From positions 310,001 to 374,000 of the IMG/VR virus record IMGVR_UViG_3300028654_000001: 64,000 nucleotides of DNA; one strand, 5' to 3'. Of the stretch, positions 1-8,769 are shown in pieces. Within the stretch, counting starts at the first letter, position 1; the number at the start of each line of letters is the position of its first letter. The position numbers were made by a program, and so were the translations under genes. The notes under the pieces were generated by a model, which worked only from the letters and a program-made list of their open reading frames with translations, was not told the origin of the DNA and made no database searches. The stretch comes from a virus.

Positions 1-3000
1 TGAAGTGGATTCCGTAGTTTCCGGAATTACTTGGACCAAGAATGAGATCCGTATTGGTGAAGCTTGCTACGGTAACGAGAGGTCCTATCCTAACAGAAAC
101 GGTGCCATTAGTGATAGTTCCGAGACCTGCTGATACAGTAACATCACCACCATTACCAACACCCGCAGTTCCACCTCGTATAGCGACGTTACCTCCGTTC
201 CCGTCGAAAGTGGTACCTCCTGCTAGAGTAACCCCCCCACCATTACCTGAAGAACCAGTGGAAGAACCCCCCACTAGAACGAGTCCACCAGCGGTCCCAG
301 AACCACTTGAAGTCCCAGAAGCAACTGTGAGGTTACCTGTGCTTGCAGTCCCAGTACCGTCTCCGGTACTGATAATTAGGGTACTTGTAGTACCAGAAGA
401 CCGATTAGAAGTACTAATGTGTGAGGCATTGGTGAATGTGAGTGCATTGGATGATATTAGTACATCCCCAGCAATGCTAGCTGTACCGCCAACAGACAAG
501 TCATTGGTCAAGAATAGTGCTGTCAGGGTAGGAGCATTTGACCAGAAGTTGTAGGTCCCATTGCTGGCATAGACTGTGTTGGGAGCCCCCTTCGGGAACG
601 ATTCAATAGCTGGAGGATCAACAATCTGACTTATCGTCTTCCCAATTGGCAAGTCAATAGTGGTTGGATCCACATTGTAGAAAGTATGGTTGGCGAGAAG
701 CGGATGCCCTTCGATACGATACAGGTCAGCCCCTGATACCGATTCTCCGCTGCCATTTGTACCTAGTAAGATCATGGCTTCAGATGGAGTGGTATTGAGT
801 TCCATCACATTGGTAACAATGGCCATCATCAACTCATCTCCAGCGGATACCTGAGCTGATCCAACACTAGTAAGGGAGTTCCTAACTAAGAAGGCCCTAC
901 CGACAAGAGCCCTAGTCCCACTAACCGAACCCAGGATTCTCTCATAGGTGGCGAAGATCTCTCCACCAGGACGATCCCCAGAGCCGATGAAAGCAGACCC
1001 ACCCCTATTGGTTCTGAAGTTTGTGAGAGAACTATAGCTTTGACTACCATCCACAAGGATTATCACATCCCCTGGAAGACCAGCAGAGGTCTCCGATGGC
1101 ATACTTGAGGTTTCAGTCTGGTCCAATGTTGTAGAGCTGCCTAAGCCAGCTACGCCAGATCCCACACCCGTGTTGGAAGTGTAAATCAAAGGGGAGGCAA
1201 AGTCATCCGAGAACCGCCCTCCATGAAAATCCATGTCTCGGTATAGAGCTCCTAGAGGGAGTCGGGTAGTAAGACCCAGATAGTCCGGGTTTGCCTCAAG
1301 GTCACTGAAGATGGATGAGCTTCCAATAGCCCCAAGCTTGGTAATTGGTCGAGGTGTTGATGCTCCACCAGATGCTACTGTTGGAGGGTAGGGTCGAACA
1401 CCACTTGGGTCTACTGGATCTTCATAACCAACATTTCTAGGTTCATAGGTATTTGGCTGAACAAAGTCTCCGCTGAGCCTCCCAGTGCCCAAACTAGTAA
1501 TGAATCCGATCGAAGCAAGCACCTCAAGGGGTTTCTGATTTGGTCTAGTTAGGGTGCTGACTGTAAGAGAGGTCGAGGCTAACTCAAATGCTGTAGCTGA
1601 ATCAAGGGGTCCTCTTTGATACCCAATATCGAGTCCTGAAGAACTAGATGTTTGCCAGGGGTCCCCTTGGTAGACTGACCTGGAATAATTGACCAAAGCT
1701 GTGGCCGTAGCCGGTAACGGCCCAGGCAGAATTGTGTTAGGACCTGGTATTGGTTGAGCTGGGGTAACAGCGGATGAGAGTGCCAATCGGAAAGGCTGGT
1801 TAAGATCAAATGACCCAATACCAAACCCGAAGACACTAGCCTCAATTACATAATCTCCAACTGCAAATGAACTAGGTGGGTGGGGGGCTTTGGAAATATC
1901 AATGGCGTCTGAATTTAGGATGAAGGTGCTAACCCCATTGTTCAAATCATCTCGTTCAATCCAGAATACAGGCCCATCGAAGGACTGACGAAGCAGATTC
2001 TTAGCCCCACCAGAGGTAAGTGGTGTCCGATCTGTAGCAATATTAAAAGCTGACCCATTTGCGGTATAGTCACCCGCTTCATAGATTGCGAAAAGCCTAG
2101 AAATCCCATAGTAGATAGGCAACTCTAAGCCTTGACGACCTAACCCTCTTGCCGTCGACAGGGCACCACCAATAGTAGGATCATCATTGAAATGCCTCAT
2201 CCCTGCACGAAGCGGTGCCCCTGAAGCCGTGTTGTAAGGTACTAGAGTAGAGAATATCGCACAGGTAGTAGTGAGCGTTGTGTAGTTTATGTAGTCAGGG
2301 TTGTCAAAGGTTAACCCCTCTTTGGACATCAACATGAAGTTGATACCCTGACTGAAATCAGCACTATTACCCGGAAGGATTGGAGCATAAACTGCACCAA
2401 ATCCTGGTACTAAGTGACGAGGAAGGGTTACATAATTACTAGTTGAAAACAAACCTAACGGGTCTGACGCCATAGGGCCATACCCGCTAAGTAGTGGTGG
2501 CATTATATTGCCAGCTGTTAGGTAGAGAACACTACTCGGGAAAGAGATGCTCTGAAAAGGTTGGAGAACCACGCTCTTTGACCCAGGATCTATATATGAT
2601 CCTGTGGTGACTGGAAGCAGACTCTTGTAAGGATAATTCCTGAATTTGCTCCAAAGCAGTACCCAACTAGTACTCAGTTCATACTCATCCGAAACCTCAT
2701 ATGAGGGTTGAATGAGAACCTCAGGGTTAGCACTGGGATTAACTAGAACCACATTGTGGATCGAATCTGGCCTCCTAGCAATACCTCTACCCCCACCATA
2801 CTGAATGTTAGTGGTGATATAGAGCTGAGAAGCAGCTGATGAGGACGTGGTAGGGAATGGACTGCCAGCACCGATGAACCTAACCACCAAGTCATCAGTA
2901 GGTCCAGGGTTGTGGGGAGTAACCTCAAACCTATGTTGGGGTAGACTAGCAATTGATCCCTCAATACGAATCTGAACAGAACCAACTCCGCGGCGAATGA

Positions 3001-4936
3001 TATAAGTGATTGAACTAGCTGTTGGAATTGATATTGAACTGGTTAGAACCGAATTGGTAACATCAGTGATCGGGTAGGAACCCTTCGCGGCTCCGGTAAA
3101 TATAACTATAGTATCCCCAGGGTACACTAGGTTCAGGAAGTTTATACTCCCGTCAATGAACTGAAAGGAACCCATCGAAGTACCGCTGCTACTTGATACA
3201 GGTACTTCGTTTAGGAACCTGACCTGATCGGCATCTGATCCAGGAAGAGATGTTTTGAACTGAGTTACATCAACTTGTAGAGTATCCCCAGTCCCATCAC
3301 CATCTACTGTCTCAGAACTCCAAATGGAAGCCGCCTTTTGGCTTACTGCCATGACGGGGTTAGCTAGTTGGAGGTCCCAAGTTACCGCTTGGGTAGCAAA
3401 GGGTGGAGTAGGTGGGGCTAAGGGGAAAGTTGGACCTGCAGTAATGGGTTTGACTATGAACTCTACTGGCTGCTGTATAGCAGCATCACTGAATGCAAAC
3501 CGAATATGATCAGGAGCATCTAAGGCTGTGATGCTAGGGATAGCCGGTGGTGTTTGACTGATCTTATCTTCAAAATGTACATAAGTACCTCTAGGATCAG
3601 TCCCTGACCTCTTGTGGGTTGAGCGAAGTTTACCTCTGAGTAACTTATCGAGACTGGATTGTAGTAGAGCTTGGTAGTCAAATCCTGTAGAACTAACTAC
3701 ATGCCTCAAATCCAGTAGATCTGTCTCAGTGATTTGGTCTGCAAAAAGCCCATCTGGACGACTAGATATGACCCTGACAACAGTACCAGCTGGATGAGCC
3801 TCAGCAACTGTACCGTTGACTCCACGTACTACAGCAATAGTGGTAGAGGTTATGCTTGCATAGGTGAGAAGCTCATCACCAATCTGAATAACAACTGCTG
3901 AAGCTGGACTTGCTGGTAAAGGAATGTTGGCAATTGAGACAAGAGTGATGTTTGTTGCGGTTGCTGTGAGTAGCGATGCAAGAGTCGGAATGGTTGAGAA
4001 TGTAGTAGCTCCGAATCGATCAGTGGCTGAAGGATTTCGATTGAAGGATCCATTTAAGTTTGGGAAGGGGTCACCACTCCACAAGGTGGCTGATCTTCTG
4101 AAGATAATTGCAATCGGTATTGCGTAGGCAAAACCATCTACTGTACCGAGACTGTTACCTGGGTTTCCATCACCAGCGCGGTATAACCCATTATCACCCA
4201 ACAGCTCACGCATATTGGAGAAGGTATAAGTTGGAATCGGTGAGCTTGAAGCACCTTGCGCGAATACGACGGAGGGGTCAAAACCGTCAGGACTTATGGA
4301 GAGGTTGTTTAGACCACTGACCACTCTAATTCTGTATAAAATCTGTGTTCTGTCAGTAGTCGGCTCACCGATCTCTGGATCAATGAGATCGTCTGGGAGG
4401 TAGCTTTGGCCTCCTTCCAAATTTCCAAACCTATAGATAGCCGATGCATTAGGTTTGTTGAGTGTTGAGGGGTTTGGGCTAATGAGAGCTTTGTAACATT
4501 CTAAAAACACGAAGTCTGCTCTTGCAGACCCCGCCGACACCGGTGGTGGGGGGAGTAGTATCCGATTTAGGGTGCTAGAGTTGTTGGGCTGACCAGGGGG
4601 GCTTCCTGTTTGAGTTCCGCACACAGGTATCAACCACCCGTTCACCACAGCCCACATAATGGACTGTTGATCCCCTGCCCTCTGTGGTCCAAACTGAAAC
4701 CAGTTGGAATATGAGGGATCTGTGATGTACACCTTTGATTGGTTTACAGAATTCCCAAGCCACCCGCTAGGGGTGCCACGAAGGACAAGCTTCCTCTGCC
4801 AATCCTCAGCAAGTTGTCCAACTAAGTTGAGGTCCGCGTCACATAGGGCGGCCCCTTCAATAAAAACCACACCTTCAAATTGGGTAGCTGTTGGGTCTAG
4901 GGTTCGACTGACGCCGGTCCCGAAGTTATCAGACAT
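1..4936 (-). CDS. Giant tail fibre / appendage protein, partial (3' end outside window)
   Basis: Reading the minus strand from the ATG at 4936 gives an open frame of 1645 codons with no stop before the window edge, so the C-terminus is missing. A GGGAGA box lies about 8 nt before the ATG. The protein is beta-rich, Ser/Thr/Gly/Pro-rich, with almost no Cys. Around 3.75-3.87 kb it carries an IGDELLTYA...VVRGVNGTVAEAHPAG motif that recurs in other long tail proteins here. The last ~150 visible residues are a Gly/Ser/Thr-rich low-complexity stretch (SSGNGGGVTLAGGTTFDGN type) typical of fibrous shafts. It is the last minus-strand gene after the baseplate set, though the plus-strand island separates it from them. 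Role as a fibre or baseplate appendage is inferred from size, composition and position; I do not recognise a specific family. Confidence 0.8.
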   Translation of the reverse strand, partial: MSDNFGTGVSRTLDPTATQFEGVVFIEGAALCDADLNLVGQLAEDWQRKLVLRGTPSGWLGNSVNQSKVYITDPSYSNWFQFGPQRAGDQQSIMWAVVNGWLIPVCGTQTGSPPGQPNNSSTLNRILLPPPPVSAGSARADFVFLECYKALISPNPSTLNKPNASAIYRFGNLEGGQSYLPDDLIDPEIGEPTTDRTQILYRIRVVSGLNNLSISPDGFDPSVVFAQGASSSPIPTYTFSNMRELLGDNGLYRAGDGNPGNSLGTVDGFAYAIPIAIIFRRSATLWSGDPFPNLNGSFNRNPSATDRFGATTFSTIPTLASLLTATATNITLVSIANIPLPASPASAVVIQIGDELLTYASITSTTIAVVRGVNGTVAEAHPAGTVVRVISSRPDGLFADQITETDLLDLRHVVSSTGFDYQALLQSSLDKLLRGKLRSTHKRSGTDPRGTYVHFEDKISQTPPAIPSITALDAPDHIRFAFSDAAIQQPVEFIVKPITAGPTFPLAPPTPPFATQAVTWDLQLANPVMAVSQKAASIWSSETVDGDGTGDTLQVDVTQFKTSLPGSDADQVRFLNEVPVSSSSGTSMGSFQFIDGSINFLNLVYPGDTIVIFTGAAKGSYPITDVTNSVLTSSISIPTASSITYIIRRGVGSVQIRIEGSIASLPQHRFEVTPHNPGPTDDLVVRFIGAGSPFPTTSSSAASQLYITTNIQYGGGRGIARRPDSIHNVVLVNPSANPEVLIQPSYEVSDEYELSTSWVLLWSKFRNYPYKSLLPVTTGSYIDPGSKSVVLQPFQSISFPSSVLYLTAGNIMPPLLSGYGPMASDPLGLFSTSNYVTLPRHLVPGFGAVYAPILPGNSADFSQGINFMLMSKEGLTFDNPDYINYTTLTTTCAIFSTLVPYNTASGAPLRAGMRHFNDDPTIGGALSTARGLGRQGLELPIYYGISRLFAIYEAGDYTANGSAFNIATDRTPLTSGGAKNLLRQSFDGPVFWIERDDLNNGVSTFILNSDAIDISKAPHPPSSFAVGDYVIEASVFGFGIGSFDLNQPFRLALSSAVTPAQPIPGPNTILPGPLPATATALVNYSRSVYQGDPWQTSSSSGLDIGYQRGPLDSATAFELASTSLTVSTLTRPNQKPLEVLASIGFITSLGTGRLSGDFVQPNTYEPRNVGYEDPVDPSGVRPYPPTVASGGASTPRPITKLGAIGSSSIFSDLEANPDYLGLTTRLPLGALYRDMDFHGGRFSDDFASPLIYTSNTGVGSGVAGLGSSTTLDQTETSSMPSETSAGLPGDVIILVDGSQSYSSLTNFRTNRGGSAFIGSGDRPGGEIFATYERILGSVSGTRALVGRAFLVRNSLTSVGSAQVSAGDELMMAIVTNVMELNTTPSEAMILLGTNGSGESVSGADLYRIEGHPLLANHTFYNVDPTTIDLPIGKTISQIVDPPAIESFPKGAPNTVYASNGTYNFWSNAPTLTALFLTNDLSVGGTASIAGDVLISSNALTFTNASHISTSNRSSGTTSTLIISTGDGTGTASTGNLTVASGTSSGSGTAGGLVLVGGSSTGSSGNGGGVTLAGGTTFDGNGGNVAIRGGTAGVGNGGDVTVSAGLGTITNGTVSVRIGPLVTVASFTNTDLILGPSNSGNYGIHF

Positions 4937-5119
4937 GATTTTGGGATCTCCCGTGCATGTGCATCTGCACAAGGAAAAGCCAAAAGAGGATTACCGATCC
5001 CATTCCAAAATTGAATTGACTTCCGGTAGGGCCAGGTAGCCAAAACTTCCAGCAACATGAAAATCAAGTATTTTATTGAGATCCAAACCCATCAGACGTA
5101 ATACTAAATGAGGCGAATC

Positions 5120-6796
5120 ATGTTCAAGACCCTAAGTTCAATAACCCTGGCTCTAGTGCTTACCGCTTGCGGAAGCAACTCAGTCGAAACTCCTGACACC
5201 CTGAATACCATCCAAGCGACCGGTGGCTCAAGCTCTAGTACCTCTAGTTCGACGTCAGTGGCCGGAACAGCTGGACTTGACACTTCGAAGGCGACCGGTG
5301 GCTCAAGCTCGGTTGAGAGCTCTACCGTCCCTGAGGCGACCGGTGGCTCAAGCTCCACGATTGGGACTACAAGTGCTCCGACGGGCACCGGCGGGCAAGG
5401 CCTAGGTACCGGAGGAAGTTCGGCCAAGTCTACTGGTGGGAGTTCAGCCAAGTCTACTGGTGGGAAACCCAGCACGGGTGGAGCTTCCACGTCGGGTGGC
5501 TCCAAGGCCACTGGCGGTTCAAGCTCGACGGGTGGCTCCAAGACTACAGGTGGGAGCTCAACTCAAGCTACAGGTGGATCACCAAGCACAGGTGGGAGCT
5601 CAACTCAAGCTACAGGTGGATCACCAAGCACAGGCGGGAGCTCTGCTCAGGCCACAGGCGGATCACCAAGCACAGGGGGAAGCTCTGCTCAGGCCACAGG
5701 CGGATCACCAAGCACAGGGGGAAGCTCTGCTCAAGCTACAGGTGGACAGGAGAGTACTGGGGGCTCATCAAGTACCGGCGGCAACTCAGCTACCGGGGGT
5801 ACCACGAATACTAAACTTACAGCGAAGTCTGTTTCAGTTGGTTCTTTTGCTAACACTTGTGCTGTAATAAGTGATGGGTCAGTTGAATGCTGGGGTGCTG
5901 AAACTTACCTTAACCTAGGGAGCAACGCGACAACTAATGCATCAGTTCCTACCAATGTCAACGGGATCTCGAATGCTGTTTCTGTCTCTGTGGGTCCTGA
6001 CCATACTTGCGCTGTTCTAAGTAACGGAACAATTCAGTGCTGGGGGGTAAATACTGCTGGCCAACTAGGCAATGGAACCACAACAAACAACTCAGCCGTG
6101 GTAGCAGGGATCACCAATGCCACTGCAGTGGCTTGCGCCCAATTTTATACTTGTGCCCTACTAAGCAATGGTACGGTTCAGTGTTGGGGTAGTGGAAGTT
6201 GGTCTGGTACTGGGTCAACAGCTACTAACTTAGTTCCCGTACCGGTCCCAGGATTAGCTACCCAAGCTACTGGTATCAGCACTCTTTTCATTAGTGCTGG
6301 GGACTACCAAGCCTGTGCGGTATCAAACGGTGGGTGGATTAGTTGTTGGGGTCCAAGTCAGCTAACACCTGTCATGATGACTACCGTTACTGGAACCACT
6401 ATTGCTACTACGGGAACCACTATTTCTTCAGGTCATGATAGTTCCTGCGGAGTACTTGATGACAGTTCTGTATACTGTTGGGGGAACAACAGATATGGTC
6501 AGCTCGGTAATGGGTCAACAACTAGCAGTACTAAACCAGTCCGAGCAATCTGGTATGGTGTCCTAGCTGTTAGTGTAGGATCTCAACATGCATGTGCGAT
6601 AATGACTGATGGAACAACTCAATGCTGGGGGAGCATTGGACCCAATAACAACCATCTGACCCCTGGAGTCACCCCTGGAGTCACCGGAGCTACTTCTATC
6701 AGTGATGGAACTCTATACACCTGTGTTATATTGAATAACGGAACAGTTCAGTGTTGGGACAACTCAGAAAACCTGACCACATATTCGAACTTTTGA
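5120..6796 (+). CDS. Secreted lipoprotein with TGGSS-repeat linker and RCC1-like repeats
   Basis: The start at 5120 is preferred over an in-frame ATG at 5108 because AGGCG lies 6 nt before it and it leaves a textbook lipoprotein signal (MFKTLSSITLALVLTAC; lipobox LTAC, Cys17). Residues ~25-230 are Gly/Ser/Thr-rich linker with ATGGSS units, including a five-fold 14-residue tandem repeat. From ~232 to the end there are about seven repeats of the form SVGxxHTCAVLSNGTIQCWG...GQLGNGTT, the Cys-containing RCC1-like beta-propeller type found in bacterial secreted proteins. The product should be lipid-anchored on the cell surface or in the periplasm. It is on the opposite strand to the tail genes and is closed by a strong hairpin, so it looks like an independently expressed accessory gene. 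The architecture resembles Myxococcota lipoproteins (family knowledge); host origin is inference. Confidence 0.85.
   Translation: MFKTLSSITLALVLTACGSNSVETPDTLNTIQATGGSSSSTSSSTSVAGTAGLDTSKATGGSSSVESSTVPEATGGSSSTIGTTSAPTGTGGQGLGTGGSSAKSTGGSSAKSTGGKPSTGGASTSGGSKATGGSSSTGGSKTTGGSSTQATGGSPSTGGSSTQATGGSPSTGGSSAQATGGSPSTGGSSAQATGGSPSTGGSSAQATGGQESTGGSSSTGGNSATGGTTNTKLTAKSVSVGSFANTCAVISDGSVECWGAETYLNLGSNATTNASVPTNVNGISNAVSVSVGPDHTCAVLSNGTIQCWGVNTAGQLGNGTTTNNSAVVAGITNATAVACAQFYTCALLSNGTVQCWGSGSWSGTGSTATNLVPVPVPGLATQATGISTLFISAGDYQACAVSNGGWISCWGPSQLTPVMMTTVTGTTIATTGTTISSGHDSSCGVLDDSSVYCWGNNRYGQLGNGSTTSSTKPVRAIWYGVLAVSVGSQHACAIMTDGTTQCWGSIGPNNNHLTPGVTPGVTGATSISDGTLYTCVILNNGTVQCWDNSENLTTYSNF
5549..5758 (+). 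repeat. Five tandem 42-bp repeats inside the lipoprotein gene
   Basis: Units begin at 5549, 5591, 5633, 5675 and 5717, an exact 42-bp period. Each encodes the 14-residue unit TGGSS(T/A)QATGGSPS, with the last copy diverged. The unit is a multiple of three and stays in frame, so copy-number change would alter linker length without breaking the protein. Confidence 0.9.
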
Positions 6797-6813
6797 ACCC
6801 CTGAAATAAGAAT

Positions 6814-6855
6814 AAGTGCAAGAGAGGGAGCCCTTCGGATCCCTCTCTTGCACTT
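6814..6855 (+). terminator. Strong hairpin after the lipoprotein gene
   Basis: A perfect 16-bp inverted repeat (AAGTGCAAGAGAGGGA / TCCCTCTCTTGCACTT) around a 10-nt loop containing C-TTCG-G, starting 18 nt after the lipoprotein stop. No T-run follows on the plus strand. On the minus strand the stem is followed by ATTCTTATTTC, which is more U-rich, so it may also stop transcripts running the other way. Confidence 0.75.
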
Positions 6856-6927
6856 AACCAGAGCTACCTAATAACCAGAAACTTTGGCCCATAAACCCAA
6901 TAATCTACTGGTGTACTTAGTTATACC

Positions 6928-7116
6928 ATGAACAAGGATGTCGCCATTGGGTTCAAAGCCTCGCCTGAGTTCGAGCAACGTCTCCGGAAGCTACAGGAGC
7001 GGCTACAGGAGCGGCTACCAGGGGTTGACCTATCTAGGTCCCAGTTCATTAGGAATCTCATTGAACGAGGCGCAGAGTCACTGGAAAAAGAACTTAACAG
7101 CAGGGAGCCTCTGTGA
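6928..7116 (+). CDS. Small ribbon-helix-helix-like protein, possibly truncated
   Basis: 62 residues. It reads VAIGFKASPEFEQRLRKLQE at the start (beta strand plus first helix) followed by VDLSRSQFIRNLIERGAESL, the second-helix pattern of MetJ/Arc-type ribbon-helix-helix DNA-binding proteins. The internal LQERLQERLP comes from a 15-bp direct duplication (CTACAGGAGCGG repeated). There is no clear Shine-Dalgarno before the ATG. The last bases overlap the start of the LAGLIDADG gene as TGATG. The normal protein may have been longer: a coding-like segment with no start lies just beyond the endonuclease gene. DNA binding is inferred from the pattern only. Confidence 0.65.
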   Translation: MNKDVAIGFKASPEFEQRLRKLQERLQERLPGVDLSRSQFIRNLIERGAESLEKELNSREPL

Positions 7117-8003
7117 TGTCTTCTTGGCAGGTTAGGAGTCAACTTTGCTCAACATGTGGGAAAACAGGTAAGTTTAAGGACGGGCGCCGTCAATGTTTAG
7201 CCTGCTATTATAGAGTAAGAAGAATTTGGAATAGAAACCACAAGGATAAGATAAGAAAATGGGGTACCGCCAGGTGGGGAAAGTACTTCTGTGTCTCCTT
7301 CGTTAATACCGATAAAAAACTAGTTGAGTGGCTTCACACTACTTGGAAGACTGCTACAAGAATAAACGAGTCCCTCAGAGGGTCCAATAAAACAGTTTAC
7401 CGAACTAGTGTACATAGTAAACATATGTGTGAGAAACTCATTCAATTAGGTATATTCCCTAGGAAGTCTAAAGTTCCTTGCCGTCTACCAAAGGTTCCTA
7501 CTGAATTTCAAGTCCCCTTTATACGTGGGTTGATTGATGGGGATGGAAGCGTAAATTTAACTAGGAACAAGGGTGTCGGTGGGGTCGTATTAAGGGTTTC
7601 ATTTGTGGACGCCTGGAACGAAGTAATCCAAGACCTAGCTGAGATTCTTAGGAGTAGGGGGATCAACCCCTTGGTCTATGAGAAGGAAAGGATAAGTCAC
7701 AGTGTGGCCCAACTACTAGCTCAAGGGAAACAAGCTGAAAAGCTTTGTCTCCTTCTCTATTCTGATTCGAGTTTTTGTATAGATCACAAGAGAAAAGTTT
7801 GGGAGTCCTACTTAGGGATACGGCAAGAATATGGTGGTTTAGTCATGGATCATATTCACTATAGTCAGAAGAAGCAACGGCCTTGGCTTGACTCGCTAGG
7901 TACCTGTCCTGACAATGAAGTAGCTAGAAAGTTTAACTTATCCTATGCGTGGGTGGCTAAAGTTCGTAGGTCTCTAGGAATCCCAGCGCACATCTCAACC
8001 TAA
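7116..8003 (+). CDS. LAGLIDADG-type homing endonuclease with N-terminal zinc ribbon
   Basis: 295 residues from the ATG at 7116, chosen because GGGAG sits 8 nt upstream; a GTG at 7113 is the alternative. An N-terminal CSTCGKT...RQCLACYYRVRR gives a CxxC-x13-CxxC zinc ribbon. The LAGLIDADG helix reads FIRGLIDGDGSV at about residues 137-148, with the acidic catalytic residue inside GDG. There appears to be a single motif, so it probably dimerises. The C-terminus (DNEVARKFNLSYAWVAKVRR) looks like a helix-turn-helix. The gene overlaps the ribbon-helix-helix gene and is followed by an orphan coding remnant, as expected for a mobile gene inserted within or beside another gene. No intron core could be drawn, so it may be free-standing. 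Confidence 0.85.
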   Translation: MSSWQVRSQLCSTCGKTGKFKDGRRQCLACYYRVRRIWNRNHKDKIRKWGTARWGKYFCVSFVNTDKKLVEWLHTTWKTATRINESLRGSNKTVYRTSVHSKHMCEKLIQLGIFPRKSKVPCRLPKVPTEFQVPFIRGLIDGDGSVNLTRNKGVGGVVLRVSFVDAWNEVIQDLAEILRSRGINPLVYEKERISHSVAQLLAQGKQAEKLCLLLYSDSSFCIDHKRKVWESYLGIRQEYGGLVMDHIHYSQKKQRPWLDSLGTCPDNEVARKFNLSYAWVAKVRRSLGIPAHIST

Positions 8004-8142
8004 GGGTCAGAGGGTAGGGGATCTTCTTAAATGGGCGCACGAGATCATTCAGATCTACGGACAACCCAAGACTAAACCGGAAGAACCAAAGGAAGAACCC
8101 TTTCTGGCACCGACTCGGTTCGAGCGCGAAGAAGTGATCTGA
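7978..8142 (+). pseudogene. Orphan coding remnant, possible displaced 3' part of the ribbon-helix-helix gene
   Basis: An open frame with no usable start codon runs from just after a TAG at 7975 to a TGA at 8140-8142. Its peptide looks genuinely coding: RVGDLLKWAHEIIQIYGQP followed by KTKPEEPKEEPFLAPTRFER. It begins where the endonuclease gene ends. The simplest reading is that the endonuclease gene (or an intron carrying it) split an ancestral gene whose 5' part is at 6928-7116. This is inference; it could equally be a leftover unrelated exon. Confidence 0.35.
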
Positions 8143-8146
8143 AATC

Positions 8147-8341
8147 CTAGCCCAACCGTTTGAAAACATGGCGACCATTCTGCTTGAGCATAAGGACGAA
8201 CCCTGACCGTTCCGAGATGAGATCGAAGTCTACGACCGCCTTCGAGATGAGTTTAGCTGTTTGATTGGTCTTGTAGTCTCGCGCCGGATCAACGAACGGA
8301 AGAGCTTCTAAACCGATCGGATGATAGGTGTGTAGGCCCAC
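8147..8341 (-). CDS. Small hypothetical protein (64 aa)
   Basis: Starts at a GTG (8341) with AGGT about 5 nt upstream. The peptide has balanced protein-like composition (MGLHTYHPIGLEALPFVDPA ... KLISKAVVDFDLISERSGF ... KRLG) with no low complexity. Its stop lies 4 nt from the end of the convergent orphan coding segment, and its start is 57 nt from the divergent start of the 119-residue gene. The fit into this gap supports it, but the weak start and small size leave doubt. No family recognised. Confidence 0.4.
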   Translation of the reverse strand: MGLHTYHPIGLEALPFVDPARDYKTNQTAKLISKAVVDFDLISERSGFVLMLKQNGRHVFKRLG

Positions 8342-8398
8342 TGACCTAGTAAACCCACGTAAGTTGTCTCTGTTATTCTAATGGTGTAGGCTCCTCCC

Positions 8399-8758
8399 AT
8401 GTCCAACGAAGATTGTCCGAACTGCACTGGCCACACCAAACTGAACTGCATCCAAGATCAATTTGGTTCCAAACTAGCAAAACTACTGCAAGATACCTTG
8501 AAAGAAGTTCAGGCCCAAGTCTCTGAGGACTCCCCAGAGGTCAACGGCCGCAAAGAAGCATTCCCTCTCGAGCTTGCTGATCATCTTCTATGGCTCGCCG
8601 CCTCAGTCTACGTTGGGGAGGGATCCCCGGGTTCAGAAGCCATCTACGAGCTGGCAAAGGCTCTTGAAGAGGTTGGATCTGAACCTGATGAGGACGAAGA
8701 TCCAACGGGAGTTGAACCCCCAGGGCCACACTTGGTGTCAGGACATGACGTTAACTAG
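8399..8758 (+). CDS. Acidic hypothetical protein (119 aa)
   Basis: Begins MSNEDCPNCTGHTKLNC, a CxxC near the N-terminus with a further Cys, followed by helical segments (FGSKLAKLLQDTLKEVQAQV; LADHLLWLAASVYVG) and a Glu/Asp/Pro-rich C-terminal tail (SEPDEDEDPTGVEPPGP). No family recognised. It is the last plus-strand gene of the accessory island and converges on the minus-strand tail genes with only 11 nt between stops. A ggtgta element upstream resembles one before the ribbon-helix-helix gene. Confidence 0.65.
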   Translation: MSNEDCPNCTGHTKLNCIQDQFGSKLAKLLQDTLKEVQAQVSEDSPEVNGRKEAFPLELADHLLWLAASVYVGEGSPGSEAIYELAKALEEVGSEPDEDEDPTGVEPPGPHLVSGHDVN

Positions 8759-8769
8759 AGACGAATGAT

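Noticed and set aside
42-554. 170-residue Pro/Val-rich plus-strand frame
   Set aside because: Opposite strand of the Gly/Ser-rich shaft of the large fibre gene; composition is a mirror of that.
5549-5758. Evenly spaced repeats suggesting a CRISPR array
   Set aside because: The 42-bp repeats have no unique spacers, are in frame and encode a 14-residue protein repeat.
5104-5867. Open frames on both strands through the repeat part of the lipoprotein
   Set aside because: They are shadows of the Ser/Gly/Thr-rich repeat; only the 5120-6796 frame has a signal peptide and folded domain.
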